Notes under the pieces: generated by a model
What the model was told of the DNA's origin: nothing
Database searches by the model: none
The model's input: only the letters and a program-made list of their open reading frames with translations
DNA from: Methylovirgula sp.
Lineage (GTDB): Bacteria > Pseudomonadota > Alphaproteobacteria > Rhizobiales > Beijerinckiaceae
NCBI RefSeq assembly: GCF_037200945.1
Contig: NZ_JBBCGP010000001.1
Span: 2,478,501-2,542,500 of the forward strand
Length of the DNA: 64,000 bases
Reading direction: 5' to 3'
Made by a program: the position numbers and the translations under genes
In this document: piece by piece, positions 54,116 through 63,092 of the stretch
Layout: the number at the start of each line of letters is the position of its first letter
Position numbering within the stretch: position 1 is the stretch's first letter

Positions 54116-54493
54116 TTAGCGGACGCGCGACCATTCCTGCCCGCCGCAGATCATCCCGCCGATAATGCATCCCTCGACCTTGAGAGTCGCGGCGCCTTCG
54201 AGCGACATGTGGGCGGTATATTGCTCGCCGTTGACGACGTTGACAGCGGTGCCGAACCAGGAATGGCCGTTCGGCTTCATATCAATCAGAACTTCGCGGC
54301 CGAGGGGCGCCGCACTCTCCTTGGCCCAGGAGACATAACCGCAAAGGTTACCGCCGCAGCTGCGGATCGAGACATTGGCGGTCCCATCAGCGATTTTCCA
54401 CTCGCCAAGCGGCTTCGGAGGTGAGGAAACCATGGCCAAAGCCGCCGCTGTCGCCAGAACCGTCGTCGCCCCCGTCAGCAACCAAGTTCTCAT
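54116..54493 (-). CDS. DUF2147-type exported protein
   Basis: The 125-residue protein has a signal peptide (RTWLLTGATTVLATAAALA) and a DUF2147 domain (GEWKIADGTANVSIRSCGGN, LCGYVSWAKE, near the end GGMICGGQEWSRV). The domain is a small secreted beta fold of unknown function. ATG 54493 is the start; an upstream open stretch reads as non-coding. Four Cys residues may form disulfides. Confidence 0.8.
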   Translation of the reverse strand: MRTWLLTGATTVLATAAALAMVSSPPKPLGEWKIADGTANVSIRSCGGNLCGYVSWAKESAAPLGREVLIDMKPNGHSWFGTAVNVVNGEQYTAHMSLEGAATLKVEGCIIGGMICGGQEWSRVR

Positions 54494-54669
54494 GACGAAA
54501 CGTCTCCATGTAGCCGAGAAGTTGAAGAACAAATCATTGAAGATTCTACTATAAATCTTGTCGATTTGCGTCGTCGAAACCGGGACGTTAAGTCTCCAAG
54601 GTGCGCTAGCGCACATTGGCCTAGTTTATCGGACGCCCTTCAGCTCTCTGATATCAATGGGATTCCAAA

Positions 54670-55535
54670 ATGGTCCGTATCAAGAGTGGAGCAACCAGCG
54701 TCACCATCAGCCCGCAAGGCGCCGAGATTATGGCCTGGAGCGTCGAGGGGCGTCCTTTACTTTGGGAAGCAAGACCGGACGTCTGGCCAGAGACGGCGCC
54801 GTTACTTTTTCCGGTCGTCGGCTGGACGCGCAACGGCGAGGCGCGTGTCGACGGGCAAACCTATCCACTCGCGCTTCACGGGTTTGCCCGCCATCGGGTG
54901 TTTCATTTGGCTGCGCAGGAGGCCGACCGGGTTCAATTCGAACTGACGAGCGACGCCGAAACACGGGCGCTTTATCCGTTCGATTTCCGCTTCGCCGTGG
55001 CTTATGCGGCCGGCGCGGCGTCGCTCTCCACGACGGTCACAATCACCAATACCGGCGACCGGCCGATGCCCTATGCGTGCGGGCTGCATCCGGGTTTCCG
55101 CTGGCCCTTCGCAGGAGGGCAACCAGAAGATTACGGCTTGTCTTTGCCGAGCCCGAAAATCCAATGGTGCCGAAAATCGCGCCGGGCGGCCTCATTGCCC
55201 GCGAGACCCGGCGGCTGCCCATGGAGGGCGAAGTGCTGCCGCTCGCTGCAGCGCTCTTCTCGAACGACGCGCTCTGCTTCCTTGATGCGAAGAGCCGGAG
55301 TGTCCGGTTCGAGGCGCCAGATGGCGCGGCGATCGAGGTCGAAAGCGAGGACTTTCCGCATTTCGGAATCTGGTGCCGGCCGGGGAACGGCTACCTCTGT
55401 ATCGAGCAATGGACGGGGTTCGGCGACCCCGAGGATTTCACCGGCGATCTTTCCGCCAAACCGTCGATGCGCGTCCTTCCGCCCGGCGCCAGTGCCCGCC
55501 ATGGGGCCCATTATCGCTATAAAGCCGCACCCTGA
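54670..55535 (+). pseudogene. Aldose 1-epimerase-family gene, frameshifted
   Basis: Frame one (54670 to about 55137) carries the N-terminal half of a LacX/YeaD-like mutarotase: GAEIMAWSVEGRPLLWEARP, then PYACGLHPGFRWPF with the catalytic His. The second half is in the -1 frame (about 55137-55535): EPENPMVPKIAPGG, ending in LCIEQWTGFGDPEDF. Inserting one base near 55137 (GGCTTG to GGCCTTG) restores DYGLVFAEPENP. As given, the protein would be cut off in the middle of the barrel. It is either a decayed gene or a sequence error. Confidence 0.75.
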
Positions 55536-55612
55536 GAGCGGTTCGTCCAGCTTGGCAGCCGTGCAGAAACCTGACAGATAAGCGGAAATTCTATTGAGGG
55601 AGACGCTTTAAA

Positions 55613-56568
55613 ATGGCTTTGGCGACGGACGCGGCGGCTTTTCAGACGGATTTCTTGCGGCCTTCGGGCGAGAAGGCGCTGCTGATAGACGGGAAGATTG
55701 CTTCGGAAATCGTGCTGGCGGAGGTCGCCGCAGCGACCGCGGCGCGGGGCACCGAAGATTCAGCCCGGTCTCGCGGTTGTCCTCGTCGGCGAAAATCCGG
55801 CCAGCCAGGTCTATGTCCGCTCCAAGGGCAAGGCCGCCAAAACCGTCGGCTTCCATTCCATCCAGCATGATCTCCCCGACACGACCAGCGAAGAAGAATT
55901 GCTGGTGCTCATCGATCACCTGAACGCCGATCCGAAAATCCACGGCATCCTGATCCAACTGCCGCTGCCGCCTTCGATCAATGCGACGCGCGTGCTCGAA
56001 CGCGTGTCGCCGCTCAAGGACGTGGACGGGTTTCATCCGTTCAATGCCGGTCTTCTCTCGATCGGCGACCTTGAGCGCGCGCTCGTGCCATGCACGCCGG
56101 CGGGCTCGATGGTTCTCCTTGAACGGGCGGCAAAGGCGCTTGGCGTCAGCATCGCCGGCGCGGGACGCCGTCGTCGTTGGCCGCTCCAACATCGTGGGCA
56201 AACCGATGGCGCAATTGCTGCTCTCGCAAAATGCGACCGTGACCATCGCCCATTCGCGCAGCCGTGATTTGCCGGCGATCGTCGGGCGTGCCGATATCGT
56301 CGTTGCCGCGGTCGGCCGGCCGGAAATGGTGCTCGGCGAATGGATCAAGCCCGGCGCCATCGTCATCGACGTGGGGATCAACCGTGTTCCCGGTGAAGGG
56401 GTCGATGCGCAGGGCAAACCCAAATCGCGTCTCGTTGGCGATGTTGCCTTTAAATCGGCGCTGTCGCGGGCAGGGGCCATCACTCCGGTTCCGGGCGGGG
56501 TCGGGCCGATGACCATCGCGATGCTTATGTCGAACACCCTGCGGGCGGCCAACCTGGCTGCGGACTAA
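55613..56568 (+). pseudogene. folD: folD (methylene-THF dehydrogenase/cyclohydrolase) with two frameshifts
   Basis: All FolD blocks are present but in three frames: LLIDGKIASEIVLAEVAAAT (frame from 55613), then PGLAVVLVGENPASQVYVRS and GILIQLPLPPSINATRVLE, then DAVVVGRSNIVGKPMAQLLL and TPVPGGVGPMTIAML (to 56568). Removing one G from the G4 run at 55746-55749 and one base near 56160 restores a full bifunctional enzyme that converts 5,10-methylene-THF to 10-formyl-THF. Two separate indels make chance sequencing error less comfortable, but neighbouring genes have similar defects. In methylotrophs FolD can be replaced by other C1 enzymes, so loss may be tolerated. Confidence 0.8.
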
Positions 56569-56581
56569 GGTTAAGCTGCGA

Positions 56582-56631
56582 AATCCGTGGGCTTTGGCGT
56601 TGCAGAGCTATCGCCAAAGTCCGTGCGGATT
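56582..56631. terminator. Large imperfect hairpin between folD and the Crp-type gene
   Basis: AATCCG and CTTTGGCG on the left pair with CGCCAAAG and CGGATT on the right, with a small internal mismatch region and a loop of about 12 bases. No T run follows. It may end folD transcription or act as a regulatory site for the downstream gene. Confidence 0.45.
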
Positions 56632-56684
56632 AAAGATGGTGCCGACTGTTTTGGTTGCGTCGGGGACCCAGATAATGCAGAGCC

Positions 56685-57365
56685 TTGCCCGCGTTCCTTT
56701 TTTTTAAAGATTTAACGGATCTGGACTTCGAACGCTTCGATCGTCGCTGCACCTGGCGGCGATACGATGAAGGTGAAGTCGTCATCGATTATGAGGACGA
56801 AACCTCCGACGTTTATTTCATCATCGCCGGTGAGGTGCGAATCCTGATCCGCACGCAGGCCGGCAAGGAAGTCATCCTCGCGGAAATGCGCGCCGGCCAA
56901 TTCTTTGGCGAGCTTTCGGCCATCGACAGCACGAAGCGGTCGGCCAATGTCACGGGCTTTGACGCGCGCCGAACTTTGCATCATGCGGCGGCTGTTTTTC
57001 GCGAAGTCATTTTCGCGTCGCCGACGGTTTGCGATCGCGTCTTGCATCTTTTGACCGCGCGCGTGCGCGAGCTGAATGCGCGGCTCACCGAACATTCAAT
57101 CTTCGATTTGAAGCATCGGCTTTATTCCGAGCTCCTGCGCATGGCCGGTCCGCGGCCGGGCAAACCGGGAGAGCGCTCCGTCACGCCGCCGCCCTTTCAT
57201 CATGTGCTTGCGGCGCGGATCGGCTGCCGGCGCGAGCAGGTGACGCGCGAACTTTCGACCATGGCGCAGGAGGGTTTGCTCGAGAAGACGCGCGGCGCTT
57301 TGGTTCTTTCCAAACCGCAAGTTTTGGAAGCACGGCTTGCCGAGGCCTTGCGCGAAGACCGCTGA
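56685..57365 (+). CDS. Crp/Fnr-family regulator, probable frameshift at the start
   Basis: The 226-residue frame has a cyclic-nucleotide-binding beta barrel (YEDETSDVYFIIAGEVRIL, GQFFGELSAIDSTKRSANV) and a C-terminal helix-turn-helix (LAARIGCRREQVTRELSTMA). No Fnr-type cysteines were seen, so it is Crp-like. The TTG start at 56685 is poor. From ATG 56675 the reading MQSLARVPFFKDL would run into this frame if the T8 run (56698-56705) were T7, which suggests a one-base insertion. The effector (cAMP or other) is unknown; a cyclase gene lies 6 kb away. Confidence 0.8.
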   Translation: MPAFLFFKDLTDLDFERFDRRCTWRRYDEGEVVIDYEDETSDVYFIIAGEVRILIRTQAGKEVILAEMRAGQFFGELSAIDSTKRSANVTGFDARRTLHHAAAVFREVIFASPTVCDRVLHLLTARVRELNARLTEHSIFDLKHRLYSELLRMAGPRPGKPGERSVTPPPFHHVLAARIGCRREQVTRELSTMAQEGLLEKTRGALVLSKPQVLEARLAEALREDR

Positions 57366-59267
57366 TCATTCCTCCGCGGGCGGCGGGGGAGTCGTCATTT
57401 GGGGGAGTGCATCGTTCGGGTGTGCTGGCTTCGGGGGCAAATCGATCGCTGCCCGCCGGTACAGACCGGGGCTGGACCAGGGACCCTTGAGTTCTAACCA
57501 TAGAGGCGATGTCTGCGCCCGTTTGCCCGCCGTCTCAGTGATCTGGGCAAGTGATGAAATATCGAGATGGCGATGCCCCACATCGATTGTGCCCATTGTA
57601 TCGATCTGCAGATTGGTGCCGGTGATTTTTCCGCTATTGAACGTCGCGATGCCATGCGCGAGCGTCAGATCAAATGCGAGATGATCGAAGCTCGTTGTGC
57701 CCTTCACGACGGCGATCCTGTCGCCAGGCTTGCGGCTATCCGCGCCCACGAGCGTCGGAACAAGATCAATTCCCGCGACGGTGCCGCCATTCGCCGAAAC
57801 GGCCGCCTGACCGCTGAGCGACCGGGCAAGTGCATCAACATCAGCGCCTGAACTATCAAGCTCGACCAGAGCATTCAGCGATCCCGATAGGGGTCGCTGA
57901 CCGCCGAAAACCATGGGCTGCGCGTCGATCCCATTGCCGCTGCCACTGACGTGCAGACTGAAAACATGGTCCTTTTCGGAGAGTGCAAAGCGGCCTTTGA
58001 TCAGGCCGTTGTTCGAGGTGGCTTCGGCAAGGGCGAGGTCGATGAGGCCTGGCTTGGTCAAAAGTGAAAGGGCCGCGTTCTCGACCTCAAGATCATAGAG
58101 CCGCAACCGTGCCGCGGACACCCGAAGGTCGAGATCGGCGAGGTTCAGCGGCCCCAGGTCAAACGGTGTGCCATCACCAAGCCCATCGGGCAGCGCAGTG
58201 TCAGGCTGTCCGATCAGGAAGGGCGTGACGTCGAGAAAGTCGCTCGCCAGTGTGCCCGAAAAATGCGGTGTGTGGGCGACATCGCGTATTTCGAGGTTTC
58301 CCTCGTAATCGTTACCGTCGAGATGCAGAGCAAGATTGGTGAAAGCCGCGTCGCCATTTTCAAAATCGACGTCGCACGAGACGTCAAGATTGGCGAAGGT
58401 TCCATGTTTCGAGAACGAATAACCAATCGTCTCGGCCAATTTACGCAACGACGGCGCCGTCGCGGAAACCGAGCCGTTATATTGCAATCTCGCTCCGCCG
58501 GCGAAGCGTCCCGATGACCATAAGTTCAAGATCGGCGATCTGATTTGAAGGATCGCGGCGGATTCGCTACCACGCAGAATGTCGAGCGGCGTTTCGAGCC
58601 AGCCCTGTAGACGCACGGGCGCGCCACGGAAATTGATCTGCCCGTTAAAATCCGCCGAAGCGCTCAGGCGCGGCCAATTAGCCTGCATGTTGATTGTATC
58701 GACGGAAATCCCGTTGGGGATGTTTTTGGTCTTGATGAAAGCCTCGCCCTCGACGACGGAAATCTTGCCGAGTGGAGCCTGCAAACGCACATTGTCTGTG
58801 CTGCTCGCGCGGAGCGCCTGCTGAACGACGCCACCTTCGCTGACCGGAGCCCGGCCGAAATCGACTTTGAGCTTCGGCCGATAAAGCACGGCGTGGCCGA
58901 TCTCAAAGCGGCCGACGAGAAGGGGCAATAATCGGAGGTAGCCCACGACCTCAGGCGCTTCGAGATCTATGGCCCCGGATCGGTCGGCGACGTGAAGGGA
59001 TTGAACGACGATCCGCGGCAGCAGGAAAAAGCGAAGCCGCGCGGGCCCATTGATCTGCACCGAAAAGCCGGTCGAACGCTGAATCTGCCCCACGATTTGT
59101 TGACGCAAGACATTTTGCGGCAGCACTTGCTGCGTGATCACCAAAGCCGCGGCGATGACCAACGCAGCAGCCGCACCGGCGAGCGCAAGTTTCCCCGAGC
59201 CTTTACGCGGCCAGTGCCTTGCCCGCGCGCGCGAAACGATTTCGATCATGGACGAACTGGGGCTCAT
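57366..59267 (-). CDS. AsmA-family envelope protein
   Basis: The 633-residue protein has an N-terminal membrane anchor (LALAGAAAALVIAAALVITQQ) and an AsmA-type domain (FSVQINGPARLRFFLLPRIV; later GTIDVGHRHLDISSL). AsmA-like proteins form beta-groove structures that are thought to move phospholipids between inner and outer membranes. It ends in a proline-rich tail. Convergent with the Crp-type gene, stop codons adjacent. Confidence 0.85.
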   Translation of the reverse strand: MSPSSSMIEIVSRARARHWPRKGSGKLALAGAAAALVIAAALVITQQVLPQNVLRQQIVGQIQRSTGFSVQINGPARLRFFLLPRIVVQSLHVADRSGAIDLEAPEVVGYLRLLPLLVGRFEIGHAVLYRPKLKVDFGRAPVSEGGVVQQALRASSTDNVRLQAPLGKISVVEGEAFIKTKNIPNGISVDTINMQANWPRLSASADFNGQINFRGAPVRLQGWLETPLDILRGSESAAILQIRSPILNLWSSGRFAGGARLQYNGSVSATAPSLRKLAETIGYSFSKHGTFANLDVSCDVDFENGDAAFTNLALHLDGNDYEGNLEIRDVAHTPHFSGTLASDFLDVTPFLIGQPDTALPDGLGDGTPFDLGPLNLADLDLRVSAARLRLYDLEVENAALSLLTKPGLIDLALAEATSNNGLIKGRFALSEKDHVFSLHVSGSGNGIDAQPMVFGGQRPLSGSLNALVELDSSGADVDALARSLSGQAAVSANGGTVAGIDLVPTLVGADSRKPGDRIAVVKGTTSFDHLAFDLTLAHGIATFNSGKITGTNLQIDTMGTIDVGHRHLDISSLAQITETAGKRAQTSPLWLELKGPWSSPGLYRRAAIDLPPKPAHPNDALPQMTTPPPPAEE

Positions 59268-59698
59268 AAATCAGCGAAGCTGCGCAGAATAGTCTCGGGA
59301 CGCTCAGGATAGGGCAAAACGCGTTCAGCGTAGATGCTTCGAGCTATAATTCGACGTTTACTCTTAAGCGCCTCGAATCCATCATCTTTATGATCATCGG
59401 TCGCAATCGTCGATCCGCCAAACTGCTGGGGCGCTCATTCGGAATACGCGTGCAGATTGATAATGTTTGACTTCCTTTCGAGTTTGGGAGGCCAAGTCAA
59501 TAACGATTTAACCCATTGAAATTAGAGCATTTATAAAACAGATGCACGCTGGCCACAGCCCGTGAGATTACGCCAGCTGGACCAACCTTTGCGGGCAATT
59601 TCCCTTGCTGGAGCCCCGCAGCCGGTTAGAGTTATTGCACAGGTATAAAAGGTCCAATCTGCTGGATTCGGACGGAAGTAAGCGTTGGGGGCACTGCT
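59268..59698. other. Intergenic region upstream of the TPR-beta-barrel gene
   Basis: About 430 bases without a gene, AT-richer than its surroundings in 59330-59540. It must hold the divergent promoters of the AsmA gene and the TPR/FecR pair; I could not identify a definite operator. Confidence 0.45.
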
Positions 59699-61039
59699 GT
59701 GCGAAGGGTCCTTACGGGTCTGGCGGTGATTGGTTTGTGGGCGGGCCTTGGCTTCGCAGCGCAGGCTGACGGCCAGCCTGACCGTCATACGCTTGCCGCG
59801 GCCCAGGCACGGTTGCTTACCGCGGTGCTGCGTGAACCGAAGAATTTCGACCTGACGTTTGAATATGTGCGTGTCTCGTCAGCGCTCGGTGATTACGAGG
59901 GCGCAATCGGCGCATTGGAGCGTGTGCTTGCGTTTGCGCCAAATTTGGCGCGGGCGGATTTCGAACTTGGCACGCTTTATTTCCGGCTCGGCTCCTACGA
60001 TAACGCCATTCATTATTTCAAAGCCGCGGCCGCGGCGCCGGACCTTGATCCGAAATTGCGCGCGCGGCTGACCGTCTACCTGCCCGAGGTTGAAAAGCAG
60101 CTCTCGCCCGTGCGCTGGAGCGGCTTTTTACAGACAGGCCTCGGCTACCAGTCGAATGTCGCGGCGCTGCCGGATTCGGGATTCGTCAGCATCTTCGGCC
60201 AGAACGCGCCGCAAGGTTCAGGCGTCGCGCAAAAGAGCGACGGTGAGGGCTTCGGTCTCGCCAAGATCAGCAACATTTACGATTTCGAAAACCAGCGCGG
60301 CGACACGATCGAAACCAATTTCATCGGCTACGGCACCGGGCAATTTTCATTACATCAATTCGATCTCGCCTATATGGAAGCGAGCATCGGGCCGCGGCTG
60401 GCGCTCGATCCCGTCAACTGGCCGGGCGTGACGATCAAGCCTTACGCGATCGGCAATGTCTCCTGGGTGGGCGGTACGTCCTACCTGAATTCGGGCGGCG
60501 CCGGCGTTTCGCTCGGCATCGATACGGCGCGGGACTGGTCGGTCGCGCCGGATTTCGAGTGGCGCCATATCTCGGTTCACAATCCCGGCGCCACTCAGAT
60601 CACCGCGCTGGGAACGGGTGATTTTCTTTCCTTCTCAATTGCTGGAACTTACCGCTTCACCGATCTCATCTCCTTGCAAGTGCAGCCAATTTATTCGCGC
60701 GCAAACGCCTTCAACGCCTGGCAAAGCTTCAACCAGGGTGGCGTGACGGCGGGCCTCAATGTCGAATTCAACCCGCCGTTTCCGCTCATCCCGCTGCAAT
60801 GGACGGTCATGCCTTATATCAGCGCACTGTGGGACAGATTCGATGCGCCGGATCCGGCCGTCAACGCCAGCGTTCGTCGGTGCGATTTCGCCTATTACGG
60901 CGGTGTGATGCTCGATATGCCTGTCACGGCGAGCTTCGGCGTGTCCGGAACGGTGCAATATGCGCGCACGAATTCGAATTTGCAGAATTTCACCAATGAC
61001 GACGTGACGATCCTGTTTGGGCCGACGGCGCGTTTCTGA
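59699..61039 (+). CDS. TPR-containing outer-membrane beta-barrel protein
   Basis: The 446-residue protein has a signal peptide (LTGLAVIGLWAGLGFAAQADG), then TPR-like helical repeats (about 30-125, FELGTLYFRLGSYDNAIHYF). From about 135 to 446 it consists of alternating aromatic strands typical of an outer-membrane barrel (WSGFLQTGLGYQSNVAALPD; the C-terminal Phe in TILFGPTARF). The fusion of periplasmic TPRs and a barrel resembles surface-export or modifier proteins, but no family is certain. GTG start. A FecR-domain gene follows after nine bases. Confidence 0.75.
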   Translation: MRRVLTGLAVIGLWAGLGFAAQADGQPDRHTLAAAQARLLTAVLREPKNFDLTFEYVRVSSALGDYEGAIGALERVLAFAPNLARADFELGTLYFRLGSYDNAIHYFKAAAAAPDLDPKLRARLTVYLPEVEKQLSPVRWSGFLQTGLGYQSNVAALPDSGFVSIFGQNAPQGSGVAQKSDGEGFGLAKISNIYDFENQRGDTIETNFIGYGTGQFSLHQFDLAYMEASIGPRLALDPVNWPGVTIKPYAIGNVSWVGGTSYLNSGGAGVSLGIDTARDWSVAPDFEWRHISVHNPGATQITALGTGDFLSFSIAGTYRFTDLISLQVQPIYSRANAFNAWQSFNQGGVTAGLNVEFNPPFPLIPLQWTVMPYISALWDRFDAPDPAVNASVRRCDFAYYGGVMLDMPVTASFGVSGTVQYARTNSNLQNFTNDDVTILFGPTARF

Positions 61040-61048
61040 GGCGAGAAG

Positions 61049-62008
61049 ATGAACGCGAAATTTAAATGGCTGGCTTTGCGCACCACAACGCTGACGTCTG
61101 CCACGGCGTTGGCGCTGGCGTTTTCGCTTGCCGAAGCCCCGGCGCAAATTGTCGGCAATGTCGGCGCCGTCTCGCCGACCTCGCTTGCCACGCCGCCCGG
61201 CGAGAAGACTCGCAACCTCATCCTTGGTGCACGCGTCATCGCCGACGAGCTCATTCAGACATCGGGCGAGGGATCGGCGAATATCACCTTCCTCGATCGC
61301 ACCACCATGTCGATCGGGCGCAATTCGACCTTGATCATTGACAAATATGTCTACGACCCGGCCACGGGCAAAGGCGTGCTGACGGCGACGATGGCGCAGG
61401 GCGTGTTACGCTTCATCGGCGGCGAAATCAGCCACAGCTCCGGCGTGAAGGTGCTGACGCCCGTTGCCACGATCGGCGTGCGCGGTGGCATGATGACCGT
61501 AAGTGTCGGAGCGGACGGCGTGTCGGTTATGTCGCATTACGGCCATATCGACGTCGCCAACGGCCGCAATCATCAGCTTCTGCTTCGCTCGGGCTTCACA
61601 GTGCATGTCCGCAGCCACGACGATTATATCGCCGCGCCCGGCCGCACATCTCTGGAGGCGCTCGATAGAGAATATAAGACCCTGTCGGGCCGCCACAGCA
61701 ATCATCACGAAAGTTCGTTGACGGATTCAAACGCAGCTCAATACGGGTTGGCTGGTGCACCGCTGCCCAACGATCCGGATTCGATGCCGGGTCTCGACAC
61801 ATTGGGCGTCGTCAATCTTGGCCAAAACTTCGTCGGCAACCGGTCGCAGCAGCAACAATGGAACAGCGCGAACGCGCAACTTCATGCAGCACAGCCGCCA
61901 GCGCCTCCGCCAGTAGTTCCGCCGCCAGTTACTCCGCCACCGCCACCGCCGCCTCCTCCTCCACCTCCACCGCCCCCCACTCCGCCGATTAGGAATGGTT
62001 GGAACTGA
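61049..62008 (+). CDS. Exported FecR-domain protein with polyproline tail
   Basis: The 319-residue protein has a signal peptide (TTLTSATALALAFSLAEAPA) and one FecR domain (about 55-160: SANITFLDRTTMSIGRNSTL, TLIIDKYVYDPATGKGVLTA, LTPVATIGVRGGMMTV). It has no transmembrane helix and no anti-sigma N-terminus, so it is not a classical FecR regulator. The C-terminal 40 residues are mostly proline (PPPVTPPPPPPPPPPP). It is probably a secreted or surface partner of the barrel protein encoded just upstream. Confidence 0.8.
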   Translation: MNAKFKWLALRTTTLTSATALALAFSLAEAPAQIVGNVGAVSPTSLATPPGEKTRNLILGARVIADELIQTSGEGSANITFLDRTTMSIGRNSTLIIDKYVYDPATGKGVLTATMAQGVLRFIGGEISHSSGVKVLTPVATIGVRGGMMTVSVGADGVSVMSHYGHIDVANGRNHQLLLRSGFTVHVRSHDDYIAAPGRTSLEALDREYKTLSGRHSNHHESSLTDSNAAQYGLAGAPLPNDPDSMPGLDTLGVVNLGQNFVGNRSQQQQWNSANAQLHAAQPPAPPPVVPPPVTPPPPPPPPPPPPPPPTPPIRNGWN

Positions 62009-62061
62009 TCGGGGATCGGCATTGATAGTGGGAGTGGTTTAAGGCCGCGCAGGAGGCGCGC

Positions 62062-62442
62062 TTAGATTTTCGGAGTTAGCTGACTCTGAAGGGCATTGGC
62101 CAGATCGTCGATCTTGAAGGGCTTTTGCAGAACTGGCCGACCGGCGTGATTTTCCGGAACGCCTTTTTGCCCATAACCCGTCGTGAAGATGAAGGGGCAG
62201 CCCCGCGCGGCTAAAAGATCGGCCACGGGATCGATCTTCTCCATGCCGACATTGACGTCGAGCAAAGCGATATCGACATCCGCCCCCGCAAGATATTTCT
62301 CCGCTTCGGCGACCTGCGGGAATGACGCGGTGATCGTGAAGCCCAGCTCGTCCAGCATGTCTTCCAGCAGCATCGCGATGAAAGGTTCGTCTTCGACGAC
62401 GAGTATGCGCGGGGCCGTTTGCAATTGGATCGTGTCGTTCAT
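62062..62442 (-). CDS. CheY-like response regulator
   Basis: The 126-residue single receiver domain shows ILVVEDEPFIAMLLEDMLDE, the phospho-Asp in DIALLDVNVGMEK, and Lys in VLQKPFKIDDL. This sequence type is common in Hyphomicrobiales as a stand-alone regulator. It is convergent with the FecR gene. No kinase is adjacent. Confidence 0.88.
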   Translation of the reverse strand: MNDTIQLQTAPRILVVEDEPFIAMLLEDMLDELGFTITASFPQVAEAEKYLAGADVDIALLDVNVGMEKIDPVADLLAARGCPFIFTTGYGQKGVPENHAGRPVLQKPFKIDDLANALQSQLTPKI

Positions 62443-62564
62443 CGTGGACCTATAGCGCGGCTACGCTTGCTATGCGAGCAGGGCGCTTTGGGAAATTGGC
62501 CGATCTGCGTCAATTCGAGACGTGCCCCAGCTAATGTCACGGCGAACTGGGGCTTGGCAGGCGG

Positions 62565-62948
62565 CTAGATTTTGTCACGCCGCCGGAAGGCACTGGTGAA
62601 GGCACTTGCCGCAGCGATCACCCAGCCGGCAATCATCAACGTGCCGCCGATGGGGGCCGCCAAAGCAAAAGACCTTTGCCCCAGAAAAACGTGCGTGCTG
62701 AGTTCGCCGCAAAACAGAAGGCTCCCGGCGAGGAGCGTGGCGGCGCCAAACAGGGCCCAACGCTGCAATCGGCTGGATGCATAGCCGCTGATGGCAATCA
62801 CCGATGCGGCATTGACGATGAGCATATTCGCGGATGTTTTCAGCAGCGGGTCGGAGATCGTATGCGCACTCGCGGCCGATTCCATGATTCCTGCCGCGCC
62901 GCTCAGTGCGGCGAGGCCTATCACTATGCTTGCCCATTTATACATCAT
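62565..62948 (-). CDS. DUF423 small membrane protein
   Basis: The 127-residue protein has four hydrophobic helices and the DUF423 pattern (IVIGLAALSGAAGIMESAAS, then LLFCGELSTHVFLGQ and AAPIGGTLMIAGWVIAAAS). The family (YgdD in E. coli) has no assigned function. Stand-alone. Confidence 0.82.
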   Translation of the reverse strand: MMYKWASIVIGLAALSGAAGIMESAASAHTISDPLLKTSANMLIVNAASVIAISGYASSRLQRWALFGAATLLAGSLLFCGELSTHVFLGQRSFALAAPIGGTLMIAGWVIAAASAFTSAFRRRDKI

Positions 62949-63092
62949 GCATCTCCCCCGCAGCGCAGGTATATGGTTAAAGGTCTTTTAATAGGCCTCT
63001 GAAAAACTCGCCATGAGGCGAGGGAATCGGACGATAATGGCTGCCGTCAATAAGGGGCTGCGGTTCGCCTGCCATCCTCTTTTTGATCGCTG

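Noticed and set aside
61906..61990. CCN-repeat region as a CRISPR or minisatellite
   Set aside because: It is in frame and encodes the polyproline tail of the FecR-domain protein; there are no spacers.
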